Source: a virus
Strand: one strand, 5' to 3'
Virus record (IMG/VR): IMGVR_UViG_3300032220_000952
Coordinates: 1-60,261 of that record
Length of the DNA: 60,261 nt
Within the stretch, counting starts at the first letter, position 1; each line of letters starts with the position of its first letter. Below, piece after piece: positions 15,565-23,529 of this stretch. Position numbers and translations under genes: made by a program. The notes under the pieces were generated by a model. That model worked only from the letters and a program-made list of their open reading frames with translations, ran no database searches and was not told the DNA's origin.

Positions 15565-15800
15565 CTTTTAAGTACCGCAATCAAATCCCTTAAATCAGTT
15601 TCATTTTTTATTTTGAAATGGTCTGATTCAAAGAAATAACAGTACCAGTTATCATCTTTGATTTCATCGCTGGATGATGATATCAAACACAAATCACCAA
15701 CATCCAATGTATAATAGTGCCAATCCATAGGTGCGCCGGATTCTTCAGCAGTTACAATTGTTTTTTCAAATCCAAGTTCTAAAAATATTTCTTCTTTCAT
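15552..15800 (-). CDS. Hypothetical protein
   Basis: This 82-residue acidic protein has a Trp-His-Tyr-Tyr cluster near residue 27 and a likely helix at the end (L-R-D-L-I-A-V-L-K-R). It overlaps the previous stop as ATGA (15797-15800) and the next gene by 13 bases. No family was recognised. Confidence 0.55.
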   Translation of the reverse strand: MKEEIFLELGFEKTIVTAEESGAPMDWHYYTLDVGDLCLISSSSDEIKDDNWYCYFFESDHFKIKNETDLRDLIAVLKRCWK

Positions 15801-16087
15801 TCTTCAGTTTTTTTAAATTTAGGGCTACAACCCAAATAGATTGAGTTTTTGAATGGTGTTACTCTGTGAGTTTTAATTTTATGTTTTTTAATAACTTCAT
15901 CTACAATTTCAGAAAATTCGTATTCACAAATTTCATATGCCATAAAATCAATTACCTTTTGCCCATTTTCATCTATAGAGGCGTTATTCACTAATTCATC
16001 AAAATCAGCTGGTGGGGTAGATGCTTTATATAATTTTCTATAGCATTCCCTCATTGCTTCTTCTTCTTTTGCTGTTACATATATCAT
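15797..16087 (-). CDS. Hypothetical protein
   Basis: This 96-residue helical protein carries an acidic centre and a basic C-terminus with H-K-I-K-T-H-R. It directly follows the glutamine synthetase gene, with a 9-base gap. No recognisable domain is present. Confidence 0.55.
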   Translation of the reverse strand: MIYVTAKEEEAMRECYRKLYKASTPPADFDELVNNASIDENGQKVIDFMAYEICEYEFSEIVDEVIKKHKIKTHRVTPFKNSIYLGCSPKFKKTEE

Positions 16088-16096
16088 ATTTTTTAT

Positions 16097-17104
16097 TTAA
16101 TCACCACCAACCTCTTTTAAGGCATCCGAAATAACTTTAACAATTCTATAAGGGTCTGCGTTTGAAGCAGGCCTTCTATCTTCAACATATCCCCTCCAAG
16201 CTAATGATGTTTGAATGGGAACTCTTAAAGAAGCACCTCTATCAGAAACACCCCAACTAAACTTATCTATGGATTGTGTTTCATGCTTTCCTGTCAACCT
16301 TTGTTCGTTTGATGAACCATAGTTTTCAATGTGTTTTGCATGTCTACTTTCAAAGACATCAAATATTTTATAAAAGTATTCCATCCCCCCAATACTTCTC
16401 ATCGTATGATTTGAAAAGTTACAATGTAACCCACTACCATTCCAATCACCCATAACAGGCTTTGGGTGAAACTCAATTCTATATCCCCACTTTTCGGATA
16501 GTCGCTGTAAAATATATCGAGATATCCATAAATCATCTGCAGCAGATTTTGATGAGGTATTAAATATTTGATATTCCCATTGCCCCAAAAGAACCTCTGC
16601 GTTGGTGCCTGTTATTGATAATCCGGTATTTAAGCATATTTCAAGATGTTCATCTACAAAACTTCTACCATTTACCTGTTCAGTTCCCACACCACAATAA
16701 TACTTACCTTGTGGTGCTGGAAATCCATCTTTTGGAAAACCAATCGGTCTACCATTTTTTACAATGGTATATTCTTGCTCAAACCCATACCACACACTAT
16801 CGTAATCGGGTAAAATGTGCCGTATGTTACTTTCGTGGGGTGTTCTATCTGTATTATAAACTTCACACAAAACAAAATAACTTTTATATGACCCACCATC
16901 CATACAATTTTTGTATAAAGCAACAGGTTTAAGTATTCTATCTGAATAATGTCCTTCGGCCTGTTTGGTGGATGAACCATCAAAAGACCATTCCGGACAA
17001 TCAGATAAATTCATATCTCCTTCTTTTGCAAATATTTTAACTTTGCTCCTTAAATTGGGTTCAGGTGTATATCCATCTAACCAAATATATTCTAATTTTA
17101 CCAT
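16097..17104 (-). CDS. glnII: Glutamine synthetase, type II
   Basis: The enzyme joins glutamate and ammonia to give glutamine using ATP. The 335-residue protein matches the short GSII class: W-S-F-D-G-S-S-T near 39, Y-G-F-E-Q-E-Y-T near 106, a T-G-T-N-A-E segment (binding loop), G-D-W-N-G-S-G-L-H near 218, R-L-T-G-K-H-E-T and S-D-R-G-A-S-L-R-V-P, with D-R-R-P-A-S-N-A-D-P-Y at the end. The metal-binding Glu residues and the Arg set are all present, so it should be active. It could supply glutamine for nucleotide synthesis or alter host nitrogen sensing. No promoter of its own is visible. Confidence 0.94.
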   Translation of the reverse strand: MVKLEYIWLDGYTPEPNLRSKVKIFAKEGDMNLSDCPEWSFDGSSTKQAEGHYSDRILKPVALYKNCMDGGSYKSYFVLCEVYNTDRTPHESNIRHILPDYDSVWYGFEQEYTIVKNGRPIGFPKDGFPAPQGKYYCGVGTEQVNGRSFVDEHLEICLNTGLSITGTNAEVLLGQWEYQIFNTSSKSAADDLWISRYILQRLSEKWGYRIEFHPKPVMGDWNGSGLHCNFSNHTMRSIGGMEYFYKIFDVFESRHAKHIENYGSSNEQRLTGKHETQSIDKFSWGVSDRGASLRVPIQTSLAWRGYVEDRRPASNADPYRIVKVISDALKEVGGD

Positions 17105-17110
17105 ATTTTT

Positions 17111-17476
17111 TTATATTTTAATCCACTTTTGTTCACTGCTTAATTTAAAACTACCTAAGTGTTGTCTGTTCCATTGATTCGGTTCTATTAATGATAGGAA
17201 TGGTTCTCCATCATTTCCAATATATAAATAGTAATGTTTACCTATTATGGGTTCAAAATTGAACTTTGATTTATATACCAACTCATTCCACCTATATTCC
17301 TCAACAAGTTTTAAATACTCTTCTTTTAATTCCTCAAATTTAGTTGATAGTTGATTATTTACTTGAACGATACCCCTATTTTTCCATAGGTTTATATTAT
17401 CAGGCCGAATAGCAGGTGCCCCTACATTGCTACCATAAGGTAGTAAGCCGGGGCTTTCTGCAACATTATCACTCAT
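17111..17476 (-). CDS. DUF2452-like protein
   Basis: This 121-residue protein carries L-P-Y-G-S-N-V-G-A-P-A-I near residue 12, followed by a helix and a C-terminal part with Y-Y-L-Y and L-S-L-I-E-P-N-Q-W. This order fits the DUF2452 family known from Bacteroidota and eukaryotes, whose function is unknown. It overlaps the phosphatase stop by 8 bases and lies just before the glutamine synthetase. Confidence 0.65.
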   Translation of the reverse strand: MSDNVAESPGLLPYGSNVGAPAIRPDNINLWKNRGIVQVNNQLSTKFEELKEEYLKLVEEYRWNELVYKSKFNFEPIIGKHYYLYIGNDGEPFLSLIEPNQWNRQHLGSFKLSSEQKWIKI

Positions 17477-18194
17477 TTATTTTTCCTACTTTAAGTTCAC
17501 CATCATATATTAAATATTCTTTTGAAGGTAGAGCATCAATCATATAGTATTTACCCCCCATTGATTTATCTGTTGTTTTTATATCAATAGATTTAACTCC
17601 GGTATGTCCTACGATTTGTATAAATCTACCTTTGATAGAATCTTTTCCTCTTTTTCGATTTGACATTAACAAAGATCGTGGACGAATCCAAATTGGTGAT
17701 TGAACTACATCATCACCATAGGGGTCCCACCCATTAAATTTAAAAATAGATGGGGTGTATGTGAATGTTTCATTTAATTTCTCAACCAAATTATCACAAT
17801 TCCACATATTTCTAAACCACCTATCCATAAATACTGAAGATACACCTGCGTGTGTGCATAGAAACTTATCAAACGAATATGCCATTTGAAGATGTTCCAT
17901 ATTTTCTTTCAGCACCATTTCTATATCAAATTTAAGAGCGGATTGAAAACCACTATAAGTTTGACCAACATTCATATAATGAAAGTCGTGATTACCTACT
18001 AATAGGATAACCTCTTTACCGCTTGTCTTTTTATATTCAACTATTTCCTTAAAGTTGTGTATTTGGTCTATACCTGGTATACTAAAACTATCAAAGTAAT
18101 CTCCAATAAAGATAACCCTATCAGCGTTTTCTTTTGCTACAATGTCCTTCCAAATTGGACGGCCATGGATATCTCCAATGAATATTGTTTTCAT
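17469..18194 (-). CDS. Calcineurin-like metallophosphoesterase
   Basis: This 241-residue phosphoesterase has all core motifs: G-D-I-H-G-R near residue 7, G-D-Y-F-D-S near 30, G-N-H-D-F-H-Y and C-T-H-A-G. The order fits serine/threonine-phosphatase-like and diadenosine-tetraphosphatase-like enzymes; the substrate is unknown. The ATG at 18194 was chosen over a longer frame because a TTG-N20-TATATTTA promoter (18198-18228) occupies the extra region. The -7 element ends 4 bases before this ATG, so the message is probably leaderless. Confidence 0.85.
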   Translation of the reverse strand: MKTIFIGDIHGRPIWKDIVAKENADRVIFIGDYFDSFSIPGIDQIHNFKEIVEYKKTSGKEVILLVGNHDFHYMNVGQTYSGFQSALKFDIEMVLKENMEHLQMAYSFDKFLCTHAGVSSVFMDRWFRNMWNCDNLVEKLNETFTYTPSIFKFNGWDPYGDDVVQSPIWIRPRSLLMSNRKRGKDSIKGRFIQIVGHTGVKSIDIKTTDKSMGGKYYMIDALPSKEYLIYDGELKVGKINE

Positions 18195-18197
18195 ACT

Positions 18198-18228
18198 TAA
18201 ATATACAAAATAATTTCCGTATTTCCAA
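18198..18228 (-). promoter_or_regulatory. Bacteroidota-type promoter of the metallophosphoesterase
   Basis: TTG (18226-18228) and TATATTTA (18198-18205) stand 20 bases apart. About 60 bases around it, including the conserved stretch toward 18262, resemble the promoter at 18710-18740, so the two adjacent genes share a duplicated promoter region. Confidence 0.75.
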
Positions 18229-18262
18229 ATCTTACTTACACAAATATATCGTATTACTGGTG

Positions 18263-18691
18263 TTACCAATCGTTTTTAGAACCAACTTTTACTAAATCCA
18301 CACTTTCTGAATAATAGCCGTTTGATGAACCATACCAACGAATATCTACATATCCTTTTATGGTTGCTAATTTGTAAAATGTCCAAGTGAACGAATCTTC
18401 ATAATCGTAATAGTTATCACCTTCTTCAAGTTTCTTCTTTTCCTTTTCAGCTAATTGTTCAGGAGTATGTTCACTTGAACTGTTTTCTTCTGCAACCAAA
18501 ATAGGGCTACCTACCAAATCATTTAAGTCACCATTGATGTCATCTATTGATACGCCTTCGCAACAATCTTGTCTGTGGTACATTTTGTATTCAGTTCCAT
18601 CATCAACAGTGAAAATGATTTCATCGTTGGCTTCGTTTTTTACTACGGCAGTTAATGTTTTGCCTAAAAGTTGTTCAATTCCGGTTTCCAT
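18263..18691 (-). CDS. DUF7448-like conserved protein
   Basis: This 142-residue protein has a beta-rich start, then [19 protein letters not shown] and D-L-V-G-S-P-I. I associate this order with a conserved phage and bacterial domain of unknown function (DUF7448). An acidic insert follows, and the end contains [12 protein letters not shown]. It has its own promoter at 18710-18740. Confidence 0.6.
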   Translation of the reverse strand: METGIEQLLGKTLTAVVKNEANDEIIFTVDDGTEYKMYHRQDCCEGVSIDDINGDLNDLVGSPILVAEENSSSEHTPEQLAEKEKKKLEEGDNYYDYEDSFTWTFYKLATIKGYVDIRWYGSSNGYYSESVDLVKVGSKNDW

Positions 18692-18709
18692 TTTACTTAT
18701 TTTTATTTA

Positions 18710-18740
18710 CAAATATACAAAATAATTTCTATATTTCCAA
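18710..18740 (-). promoter_or_regulatory. Bacteroidota-type promoter (best consensus match)
   Basis: TTG (18738-18740) precedes TATATTTG (18710-18717) by exactly 20 bases. The -7 element matches the TAnnTTTG consensus fully. It leaves a leader of about 15 bases before the ATG at 18691. Confidence 0.8.
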
Positions 18741-18823
18741 ATTTTACTTACACAAATACATCATATTCCTGGTGTATAAGTGAAGGAAAACTGGACAAAT
18801 AAACGAGTTATAAAACAGTTTAT

Positions 18824-19012
18824 TCACATTTTAATTTTACCACATTCAGTACATTCAAAATAATATACTGCTGGTCCACCTCTTCTCATATAATCATGTT
18901 CACAAACCGATTTTATAACACCAAATAAACTCAATAAAAGGTTGTGTGCTTCGTTTTCAGTTATTGTTCCCTGTTCAAGCTCTTTTCCTATTTTGATAAT
19001 TTGTTCTTTCAT
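18824..19012 (-). CDS. Small zinc-ribbon-like protein
   Basis: The ATG at 19012 is used; the longer in-frame start is TTG. The 62-residue protein has a helical N-terminus and a C-terminal C-E-H (near residue 41), then C-T-E-C-G-K-I-K-M at the end. This Cys/His set could bind one zinc. Function unknown. Confidence 0.55.
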   Translation of the reverse strand: MKEQIIKIGKELEQGTITENEAHNLLLSLFGVIKSVCEHDYMRRGGPAVYYFECTECGKIKM

Positions 19013-19054
19013 ATCTTTTACTGCGTTTATTTGCAACCGTTAGGTTCAATTAAA

Positions 19055-19240
19055 TTATTGTTTTGAGTTTTTTAGTTTTTCTATCCACTCATTTTTGAAC
19101 CAATCAATGTTTTTGATTTTTTCCACAAACATAACTTTTGTCATTGGGTCTGTATCAAAAGAATATCGTTCAATCACAGATTGGTTCTCAAATGATTTAC
19201 AATAAAAGTCATAAAGTTCTTCTATTTCTTTTTCTTTCAT
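19055..19240 (-). CDS. Small charged helical protein
   Basis: This 61-residue protein is strongly charged and helical, starting M-K-E-K-E-I-E-E-L-Y. No domain was recognised. A TATTTATA octamer overlaps the first base of the start codon (19240-19247). Confidence 0.5.
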   Translation of the reverse strand: MKEKEIEELYDFYCKSFENQSVIERYSFDTDPMTKVMFVEKIKNIDWFKNEWIEKLKNSKQ

Positions 19241-19293
19241 ATAAATATTTTTAAAGGTAAAACAATAATTTAACTAAACCTAACAAAAAAAAT

Positions 19294-19548
19294 TTAATCC
19301 CAAGTACTACTAACATCTTCCAAGTTCTCACCAGTGAAAGATTTGAACCTAATTTTAAGATTATCTATAGTATCAAGTTCAATACCCCATATCTCATGAT
19401 CAGTATTTTGTTGGTATAATTCTTTATCAGGTGTTATGATAATCTTAAAATTATCATTTTCCTTGTGAAAAAACATTTGTCCACGTTGTTCATCTTCCAT
19501 ATACTGAACAAAGTATTGTGTTATTTGGTTCAAATCTTTTATATTCAT
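19294..19548 (-). CDS. Hypothetical protein
   Basis: This 84-residue protein has alternating strands (F-K-I-I-I-T-P-D, then W-G-I-E-L-D-T-I) and an acidic end. No family was recognised, and the gene stands alone with about 35-50 bases on each side. Confidence 0.5.
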   Translation of the reverse strand: MNIKDLNQITQYFVQYMEDEQRGQMFFHKENDNFKIIITPDKELYQQNTDHEIWGIELDTIDNLKIRFKSFTGENLEDVSSTWD

Positions 19549-19583
19549 ATTTTTATATTTTCATTGTTTCGAGATTTCCAAAT

Positions 19584-20090
19584 TTAATCCCACCAACTCT
19601 TTAGGCCTGTTTTCTTATCTTTTACGATATTACAAAATTCTTCCCATTCCTTTTTTTCCAATTCAGCTGAATATGCAAATACTTCACCATTGTGTTTTCT
19701 TTCTTCATCTGTTAGATTATCTTCATAAGTAAATGAGTTGCCATCAATATCCAATGGAATAAAATCACCATCACGATCAATTAACTCACCACATTTTTCT
19801 TCAGCCATATCCATATACACATAATTATCCAATTGGTTTTTTAGGATTTCACTTGCTCTTTCCATTTTAGCCGCTTTAGGAATGCGGGTAGAATCAACTT
19901 CTGTACTTTTAGTTTTAGTTTTATCAGCCATATGTTCAATAGCTATCTGCATAAATTGTAATAGAGAATGGTAATCCCACCACCTAAATTCATAAAGTGG
20001 TTTTCTAAACCTCCAAACATTTTTGAAAAAGTTTATTGTACATTTTACCTGATAGATAAATTCGGTGTAGTAGTATTTAAGGCTGTTCAT
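19584..20090 (-). CDS. Hypothetical protein
   Basis: This 168-residue helical protein has an aromatic, basic N-terminus (F-F-K-N-V-W-R-F-R-K-P-L-Y), a central helix and an acidic C-terminus. The first 50 residues could associate with membrane or nucleic acid. It overlaps the previous gene by 14 bases. Not recognised. Confidence 0.5.
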   Translation of the reverse strand: MNSLKYYYTEFIYQVKCTINFFKNVWRFRKPLYEFRWWDYHSLLQFMQIAIEHMADKTKTKSTEVDSTRIPKAAKMERASEILKNQLDNYVYMDMAEEKCGELIDRDGDFIPLDIDGNSFTYEDNLTDEERKHNGEVFAYSAELEKKEWEEFCNIVKDKKTGLKSWWD

Positions 20091-20475
20091 AGTCTGATAT
20101 TAATTGGTTAAGTAAAGCTGTCCTTTCCTCATCTGTCATAATTTGATATTTTGAGAGATAATAATCATTTACTTTATTATCTTCTAAATACTGATGTAGT
20201 TCTTCTATGGTTCTACATAGTTCATTCCCATCTTTATCTGTCATTGTTAAATCGGTTCGTTCTCCAAAATTCTTTTCATAACACCACCAATCAAATGTTT
20301 CTTTACCTTCCTGACCATAGATTGAACCAATCAACATAGAAATAACACTTTCGTATGGGCCTGTAAAGTTTATATGGTCAATACCTGCTTCATATGCTTT
20401 ATCTAATTTTTCTTGTTGTTCTTTAAGTTCAAGAACAATTCTTTCAAATACTTCCAGTCTTATGCTGTAATCCAT
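20077..20475 (-). CDS. Hypothetical protein
   Basis: This 132-residue acidic, mostly helical protein contains the segment T-F-D-W-W-C-Y-E and ends in a helix (E-R-T-A-L-L-N-Q-L-I). It overlaps both neighbours by 14-16 bases, which suggests coupled translation. No known domain. Confidence 0.55.
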   Translation of the reverse strand: MDYSIRLEVFERIVLELKEQQEKLDKAYEAGIDHINFTGPYESVISMLIGSIYGQEGKETFDWWCYEKNFGERTDLTMTDKDGNELCRTIEELHQYLEDNKVNDYYLSKYQIMTDEERTALLNQLISDYEQP

Positions 20476-20765
20476 TCTGTTTTGTTTTTAAGTTGAATAG
20501 TTTCACTCCCATCATACTCATTGATAATAAAATCTTCACCTTCATCTACCCACACTACGACTAAATCTCCAACTCCACCTGTATAAACACCCGGATAAGT
20601 ATTTTCAACATACTCGTTTGCACTATCATAATCTTCCGATTCAACCAATTCTACTAACTTTGGGTCAAATATTGCCTCAAGAGGAGCACCCCAAGTATAA
20701 AATCCACTCCCAAATCCATATGAAATAAGAACTGCTACTTTACCATCTTTAATTACTTTGTTCAT
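20460..20765 (-). CDS. Hypothetical protein
   Basis: This 101-residue acidic beta-rich protein contains the Gly/aromatic-rich segment Y-G-F-G-S-G-F-Y-T-W-G near residue 16. No domain was recognised. The start overlaps the previous stop as ATGA (20762-20765), which suggests coupled translation. Confidence 0.55.
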   Translation of the reverse strand: MNKVIKDGKVAVLISYGFGSGFYTWGAPLEAIFDPKLVELVESEDYDSANEYVENTYPGVYTGGVGDLVVVWVDEGEDFIINEYDGSETIQLKNKTEWITA

Positions 20766-21076
20766 ACTTTGGTCAATTTATATTTTACACCTTCAATTAT
20801 GATTTCTTTGTTCTCACAAGGCGTGGGTCGGTGGTCTATGATTTCACCTCTTGAATTCTCATAATAGATTCTATTACCTTTAGAATCGTACTCCCACTTT
20901 GCCCATACTCCCGCTGAATTCTCAACGTAGATTTTATTGCCTTGAGAATCCCATTCATACTTTGCCCAATCACCATATAAATTCTCATAATAGATTGTTC
21001 TATCATTCTTGTTTTTGATTTCCAAGAAACCGTTGGTCTCAAAATCCCATTTGATTTGTTGTGCTATTGTTTTCAT
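20762..21076 (-). CDS. YD/RHS-like repeat protein
   Basis: This 104-residue protein contains about three tandem units of the type Y-E-N-x-x-G-x-W-A-K-x-E-x-D-S-x-G-N-x-I (residues about 27-80). The pattern resembles YD/RHS-type beta-hairpin repeats and is common in Bacteroidota and their phages. The remaining N- and C-terminal parts are short. Such repeats often mediate binding; no function is assigned. Confidence 0.6.
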   Translation of the reverse strand: MKTIAQQIKWDFETNGFLEIKNKNDRTIYYENLYGDWAKYEWDSQGNKIYVENSAGVWAKWEYDSKGNRIYYENSRGEIIDHRPTPCENKEIIIEGVKYKLTKV

Positions 21077-21080
21077 ACTT

Positions 21081-21737
21081 TCATTTTTTATTTTCTAATT
21101 CTTCTAAATAATCCTCAATATCTTTTGAGGTCATATATGTTTTATTAAAGTCAGGCTCAATTGCTTTGATTTGTTTAATAGTATCTACTTTTTTACCAGC
21201 TCTGTAATAATAATCCTCAATAGCATCTGCTAAGTCTTGAATATATTTTGGTGCAGCAACTGAGATTCTTAAATCATACCAAGACCATTTTGTTTTATAG
21301 TCTGTGAATGTTATTCCTTTGGTTAGTTTTCTATGCAAATTATGTAGTGTTCTATTACGAACTCTTACAATTGATTTATCATTACCAAATACCTGAAGAA
21401 ATCTAAGAAACCAACGAGGACACCACCAAGGTTTTGCTTCATAATCCATAGCTAAAACTAATGGGACCATAGCTTTATTATAGTATTTGTCATCAGGTAC
21501 AGAACCTAAATAACCATACTTTTGGGAAAAGTTTTTGGGAAAGAATATGAAACAAATATCACTCCACTTTAAATCACGAGTATAAATTATTCCTTTCTTT
21601 CTTCCTTTCCAAAATAGTAGAGATTGTCCAAAGTCTTTGACTTTATCAATAAGCGGACGATTGTCCTTAATGTAAAATTTACTTTTTTTCATATCAAAGG
21701 GGTCTGAATCGTATAAGTCAGGGTTAATTTGTGTCAT
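21081..21737 (-). CDS. Hypothetical protein
   Basis: This 218-residue basic protein is rich in Trp, Phe and Lys. It has a hydrophobic aromatic region (W-S-D-I-C-F-I-F-F) near residue 58 and a Trp-Trp-Cys-Pro motif near residue 104, and ends in a charged helix. No family was recognised. It is probably cytoplasmic or membrane-attached. Confidence 0.5.
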   Translation of the reverse strand: MTQINPDLYDSDPFDMKKSKFYIKDNRPLIDKVKDFGQSLLFWKGRKKGIIYTRDLKWSDICFIFFPKNFSQKYGYLGSVPDDKYYNKAMVPLVLAMDYEAKPWWCPRWFLRFLQVFGNDKSIVRVRNRTLHNLHRKLTKGITFTDYKTKWSWYDLRISVAAPKYIQDLADAIEDYYYRAGKKVDTIKQIKAIEPDFNKTYMTSKDIEDYLEELENKK

Positions 21738-21740
21738 TTA

Positions 21741-21959
21741 TTAGTGTGTAATATCGTTTACTCTTCCTTCGAAAAGCGCAGATTCAAATTCCTCAATAAT
21801 CATATCGTATAACGGGTCATTTTCATCTATGTTACCATCAGCTGAAGATAGTGTATAGGTAAGACTTGCAAAGTCTTGCTCTTCAACCAGCTTATATTGG
21901 GTCCCTTCGTAATTGACTTTGATTATAGTTTTGTTTTGAATAATTTCAAATGTGTTCAT
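21741..21959 (-). CDS. Hypothetical protein
   Basis: This 72-residue acidic protein has an N-terminal beta-hairpin-like part (T-I-I-K-V-N-Y-E-G) and a C-terminal acidic helix. It lies between the membrane microprotein at 21975-22097 and the 218-residue gene. No domain was recognised. Confidence 0.5.
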   Translation of the reverse strand: MNTFEIIQNKTIIKVNYEGTQYKLVEEQDFASLTYTLSSADGNIDENDPLYDMIIEEFESALFEGRVNDITH

Positions 21960-21974
21960 AACTTTTATTTTATT

Positions 21975-22097
21975 TTACAATAATGGTTTAATTAGAGTAA
22001 AGGCTAAGTACCCCAACAAACAACCCATTAAGGCGGCGGATGCAACGAAAAATAGGTCGGTTATCAAATAAAAAATTCTGAATAGGTTGGTTCTCAT
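21975..22097 (-). CDS. 40-residue membrane microprotein
   Basis: The product starts MRTNLFRIFYLITDLFFVAS and has one long hydrophobic stretch (about 8-34) with a Gly-rich centre. A ribosome-binding site AAAGGAAACC lies 4-12 bases before the ATG. It fills the gap between two larger genes and has no recognised family. Confidence 0.65.
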   Translation of the reverse strand: MRTNLFRIFYLITDLFFVASAALMGCLLGYLAFTLIKPLL

Positions 22098-22108
22098 ATG
22101 GTTTCCTT

Positions 22109-22522
22109 TTATTGTTTGTTTAAATAATCAATAACTTTTTTGTAATGTTTCTTTTCAGCATTCCTAGCATCTTTCTCCAATGGATTATTCCAATACCCAT
22201 AAAAAATAGAATATACTGCATACTTTGTTTTCACAGGTTGTAGTGAGTGTTGGTATTCGTGTATAATGGTAGTTACTAATTTTTGTAAAGTACGAATCTT
22301 ATTATGATAAAGAATAATTTGGTTCTCATCAGGGTCAAAAGCACCATAAGTTAGTGGTTCATACTCATCACGAACCACCGATAATGATATGGGTATTTTG
22401 TACCTACGATTGATACCCATATTCTTTTTACACCACCGAAATACACGCTCTGATAGCAGTTTTTTTTCAGTTCGTGTCCAATTGGATAGGGACATACGTT
22501 GAGGATATTTTAGTTTTCTCAT
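22109..22522 (-). CDS. HExxH metallopeptidase-like protein
   Basis: This 137-residue protein carries T-T-I-I-H-E-Y-Q-H-S, a zinc HExxH signature, followed 25-30 residues later by N-P-L-E-K-D-A-R, where Glu or Asp could be the third ligand. It resembles small zincin-like proteins such as SprT/ImmA-type domains. The ATG at 22522 is chosen because the longer frame starts with GTG and a TTG-N20-TATATTTA promoter (22545-22575) lies within it. Confidence 0.7.
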   Translation of the reverse strand: MRKLKYPQRMSLSNWTRTEKKLLSERVFRWCKKNMGINRRYKIPISLSVVRDEYEPLTYGAFDPDENQIILYHNKIRTLQKLVTTIIHEYQHSLQPVKTKYAVYSIFYGYWNNPLEKDARNAEKKHYKKVIDYLNKQ

Positions 22523-22544
22523 ATCTTTTTCAATAAGTATAATG

Positions 22545-22575
22545 TAAATATACCACACAAATGGTATATTTCCAA
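22545..22575 (-). promoter_or_regulatory. Bacteroidota-type promoter of the zincin-like gene
   Basis: TTG (22573-22575) and TATATTTA (22545-22552) are 20 bases apart. The element precedes the ATG at 22522 by 22 bases. Upstream lies the shared stretch AACGCAAATTTAATATA, also seen before the promoter at 23021. Confidence 0.75.
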
Positions 22576-22617
22576 ATTTTGTATATTAAATTTGCGTTAA
22601 GTTTTTTGAGTAAAAAA

Positions 22618-22845
22618 TTAACTATTAAAGTACTCCCTCAAATGAGTAACTTTTTCAAGTCCAGACTCAAAATTACCCTCAACCCACCAAAAAAACTGAG
22701 CCCTCTCCCCCGTCATACCATCATTGGGTAATTGATTGAAAAGGTTTTTGGCCTGTTTATGCTGCCCATTATGGATACTCTCCAAAATATACTCATAATA
22801 CTCTTCTTTGGTTGAAAAACCAAAATCATTTAATAGTTCTGTCAT
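22618..22845 (-). CDS. Hypothetical protein
   Basis: This 75-residue protein starts at the ATG at 22845; a longer frame would begin with TTG. It is helical, beginning M-T-E-L-L-N-D-F-G-F, with a Trp-Trp motif near residue 55. No family was recognised. It is in the same transcript as the membrane microprotein upstream (gap of about 7 bases). Confidence 0.5.
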   Translation of the reverse strand: MTELLNDFGFSTKEEYYEYILESIHNGQHKQAKNLFNQLPNDGMTGERAQFFWWVEGNFESGLEKVTHLREYFNS

Positions 22846-22852
22846 TTTAAAA

Positions 22853-23011
22853 TTATTTAATAATATAATCAATTAATTGGGTAATTAGATAAAAAACCGA
22901 TATCAACTGATAAGCCATCATCGTCAAAAAGCCAAGCGTAATAATGGCCACCGATTGAACAAATATCCGAAGGGGTTTCATACTCATTAAGGTTGTTTCC
23001 ATATCAATCAT
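22853..23011 (-). CDS. 52-residue membrane microprotein
   Basis: The product starts MIDMETTLMSMKPLRIFVQS and carries one hydrophobic helix (about 18-45). Several in-frame ATGs occur, so the start could also be 23002. The promoter at 23021-23051 lies immediately upstream and supports expression, perhaps with a very short leader. Function unknown. Confidence 0.6.
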   Translation of the reverse strand: MIDMETTLMSMKPLRIFVQSVAIITLGFLTMMAYQLISVFYLITQLIDYIIK

Positions 23012-23020
23012 CTTACATAG

Positions 23021-23051
23021 TAAAGATACGAAGAAAACCCCATATTTCCAA
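23021..23051 (-). promoter_or_regulatory. Bacteroidota-type promoter in a terminator-promoter cassette
   Basis: TTG (23049-23051) and TATCTTTA (23021-23028) are 20 bases apart. The flanking 100 bases, including a hairpin at 23104-23119, are closely repeated at 31867-31964. The -7 element matches TAnnTTT(G/A). Confidence 0.75.
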
Positions 23052-23103
23052 GCTTTCTATATTAAATTTGCGTTAAATTTATCCACATTTTTTGTGGAAA
23101 AGT

Positions 23104-23119
23104 GTCCAATAAATTGGAC
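23104..23119 (-). terminator. Short perfect palindrome after the Nudix gene, possible terminator or operator
   Basis: GTCCAAT and ATTGGAC are separated by two bases. It follows the Nudix stop within 6 bases and is followed on the minus strand by ACTTTTCC and a second small hairpin (TCCACA/TGTGGA, near 23084-23100). A twin lies at 31949-31964. It fits a weak terminator but also a protein-binding palindrome. Confidence 0.5.
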
Positions 23120-23124
23120 AGTTC

Positions 23125-23529
23125 CTACTTAACCCTCTTTTTCCTAAAGAAACCCCCATAAGAACCCACCACAGAGGTTATAATATCCTTTGTAAGAGGT
23201 GTAAAGGTGTACTGCTTTAGGTTGGGTATCTCTACGAATTTAACTTCGGTATGCGCTCCCAGAGAGGCTTTTCCTGATACAAAATCACACATAAAGGGTA
23301 TTAATTCCACATCATCCCCTATGGCTGGTTTGAACTGGTGAAATGGTTGTATTTCTATCCCAAGCTCCTCTCTAAACTCTCTGATTAGTGCCTCATACTC
23401 CGTTTCCCCATCATCCACTTTACCACCAGGAAACTCCCAATACCCACCCCAATTGGGGTTGTTATCCAATCGTTTTCCTATTAAAACCTTATCCTCGTTC
23501 CTAAGTAATCCGCAAACTACTTTAATCAT
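23125..23529 (-). CDS. Nudix hydrolase, MutT-like
   Basis: This 134-residue protein contains the Nudix box G-G-K-V-D-D-G-E-T-E then E-A-L-I-R-E-F-R-E-E-L-G-I (about 36-58), the canonical GX5EX7REUXEEXGU pattern. W-E-F-P-G-G precedes it, as in MutT-type enzymes that hydrolyse (deoxy)nucleoside triphosphates such as 8-oxo-dGTP. It probably cleans the nucleotide pool or modifies nucleotide signals. A candidate -7 element CAAATATA (23541-23548, plus strand) lies 12 bases upstream, but its -33 match is weak. Confidence 0.9.
   Translation of the reverse strand: MIKVVCGLLRNEDKVLIGKRLDNNPNWGGYWEFPGGKVDDGETEYEALIREFREELGIEIQPFHQFKPAIGDDVELIPFMCDFVSGKASLGAHTEVKFVEIPNLKQYTFTPLTKDIITSVVGSYGGFFRKKRVK

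Noticed and set aside
18195-18269. N-terminal extension of the metallophosphoesterase (25 extra residues)
   Set aside because: The bases contain the promoter and are repeated at 18700-18780 before an unrelated gene, so they are regulatory rather than coding.
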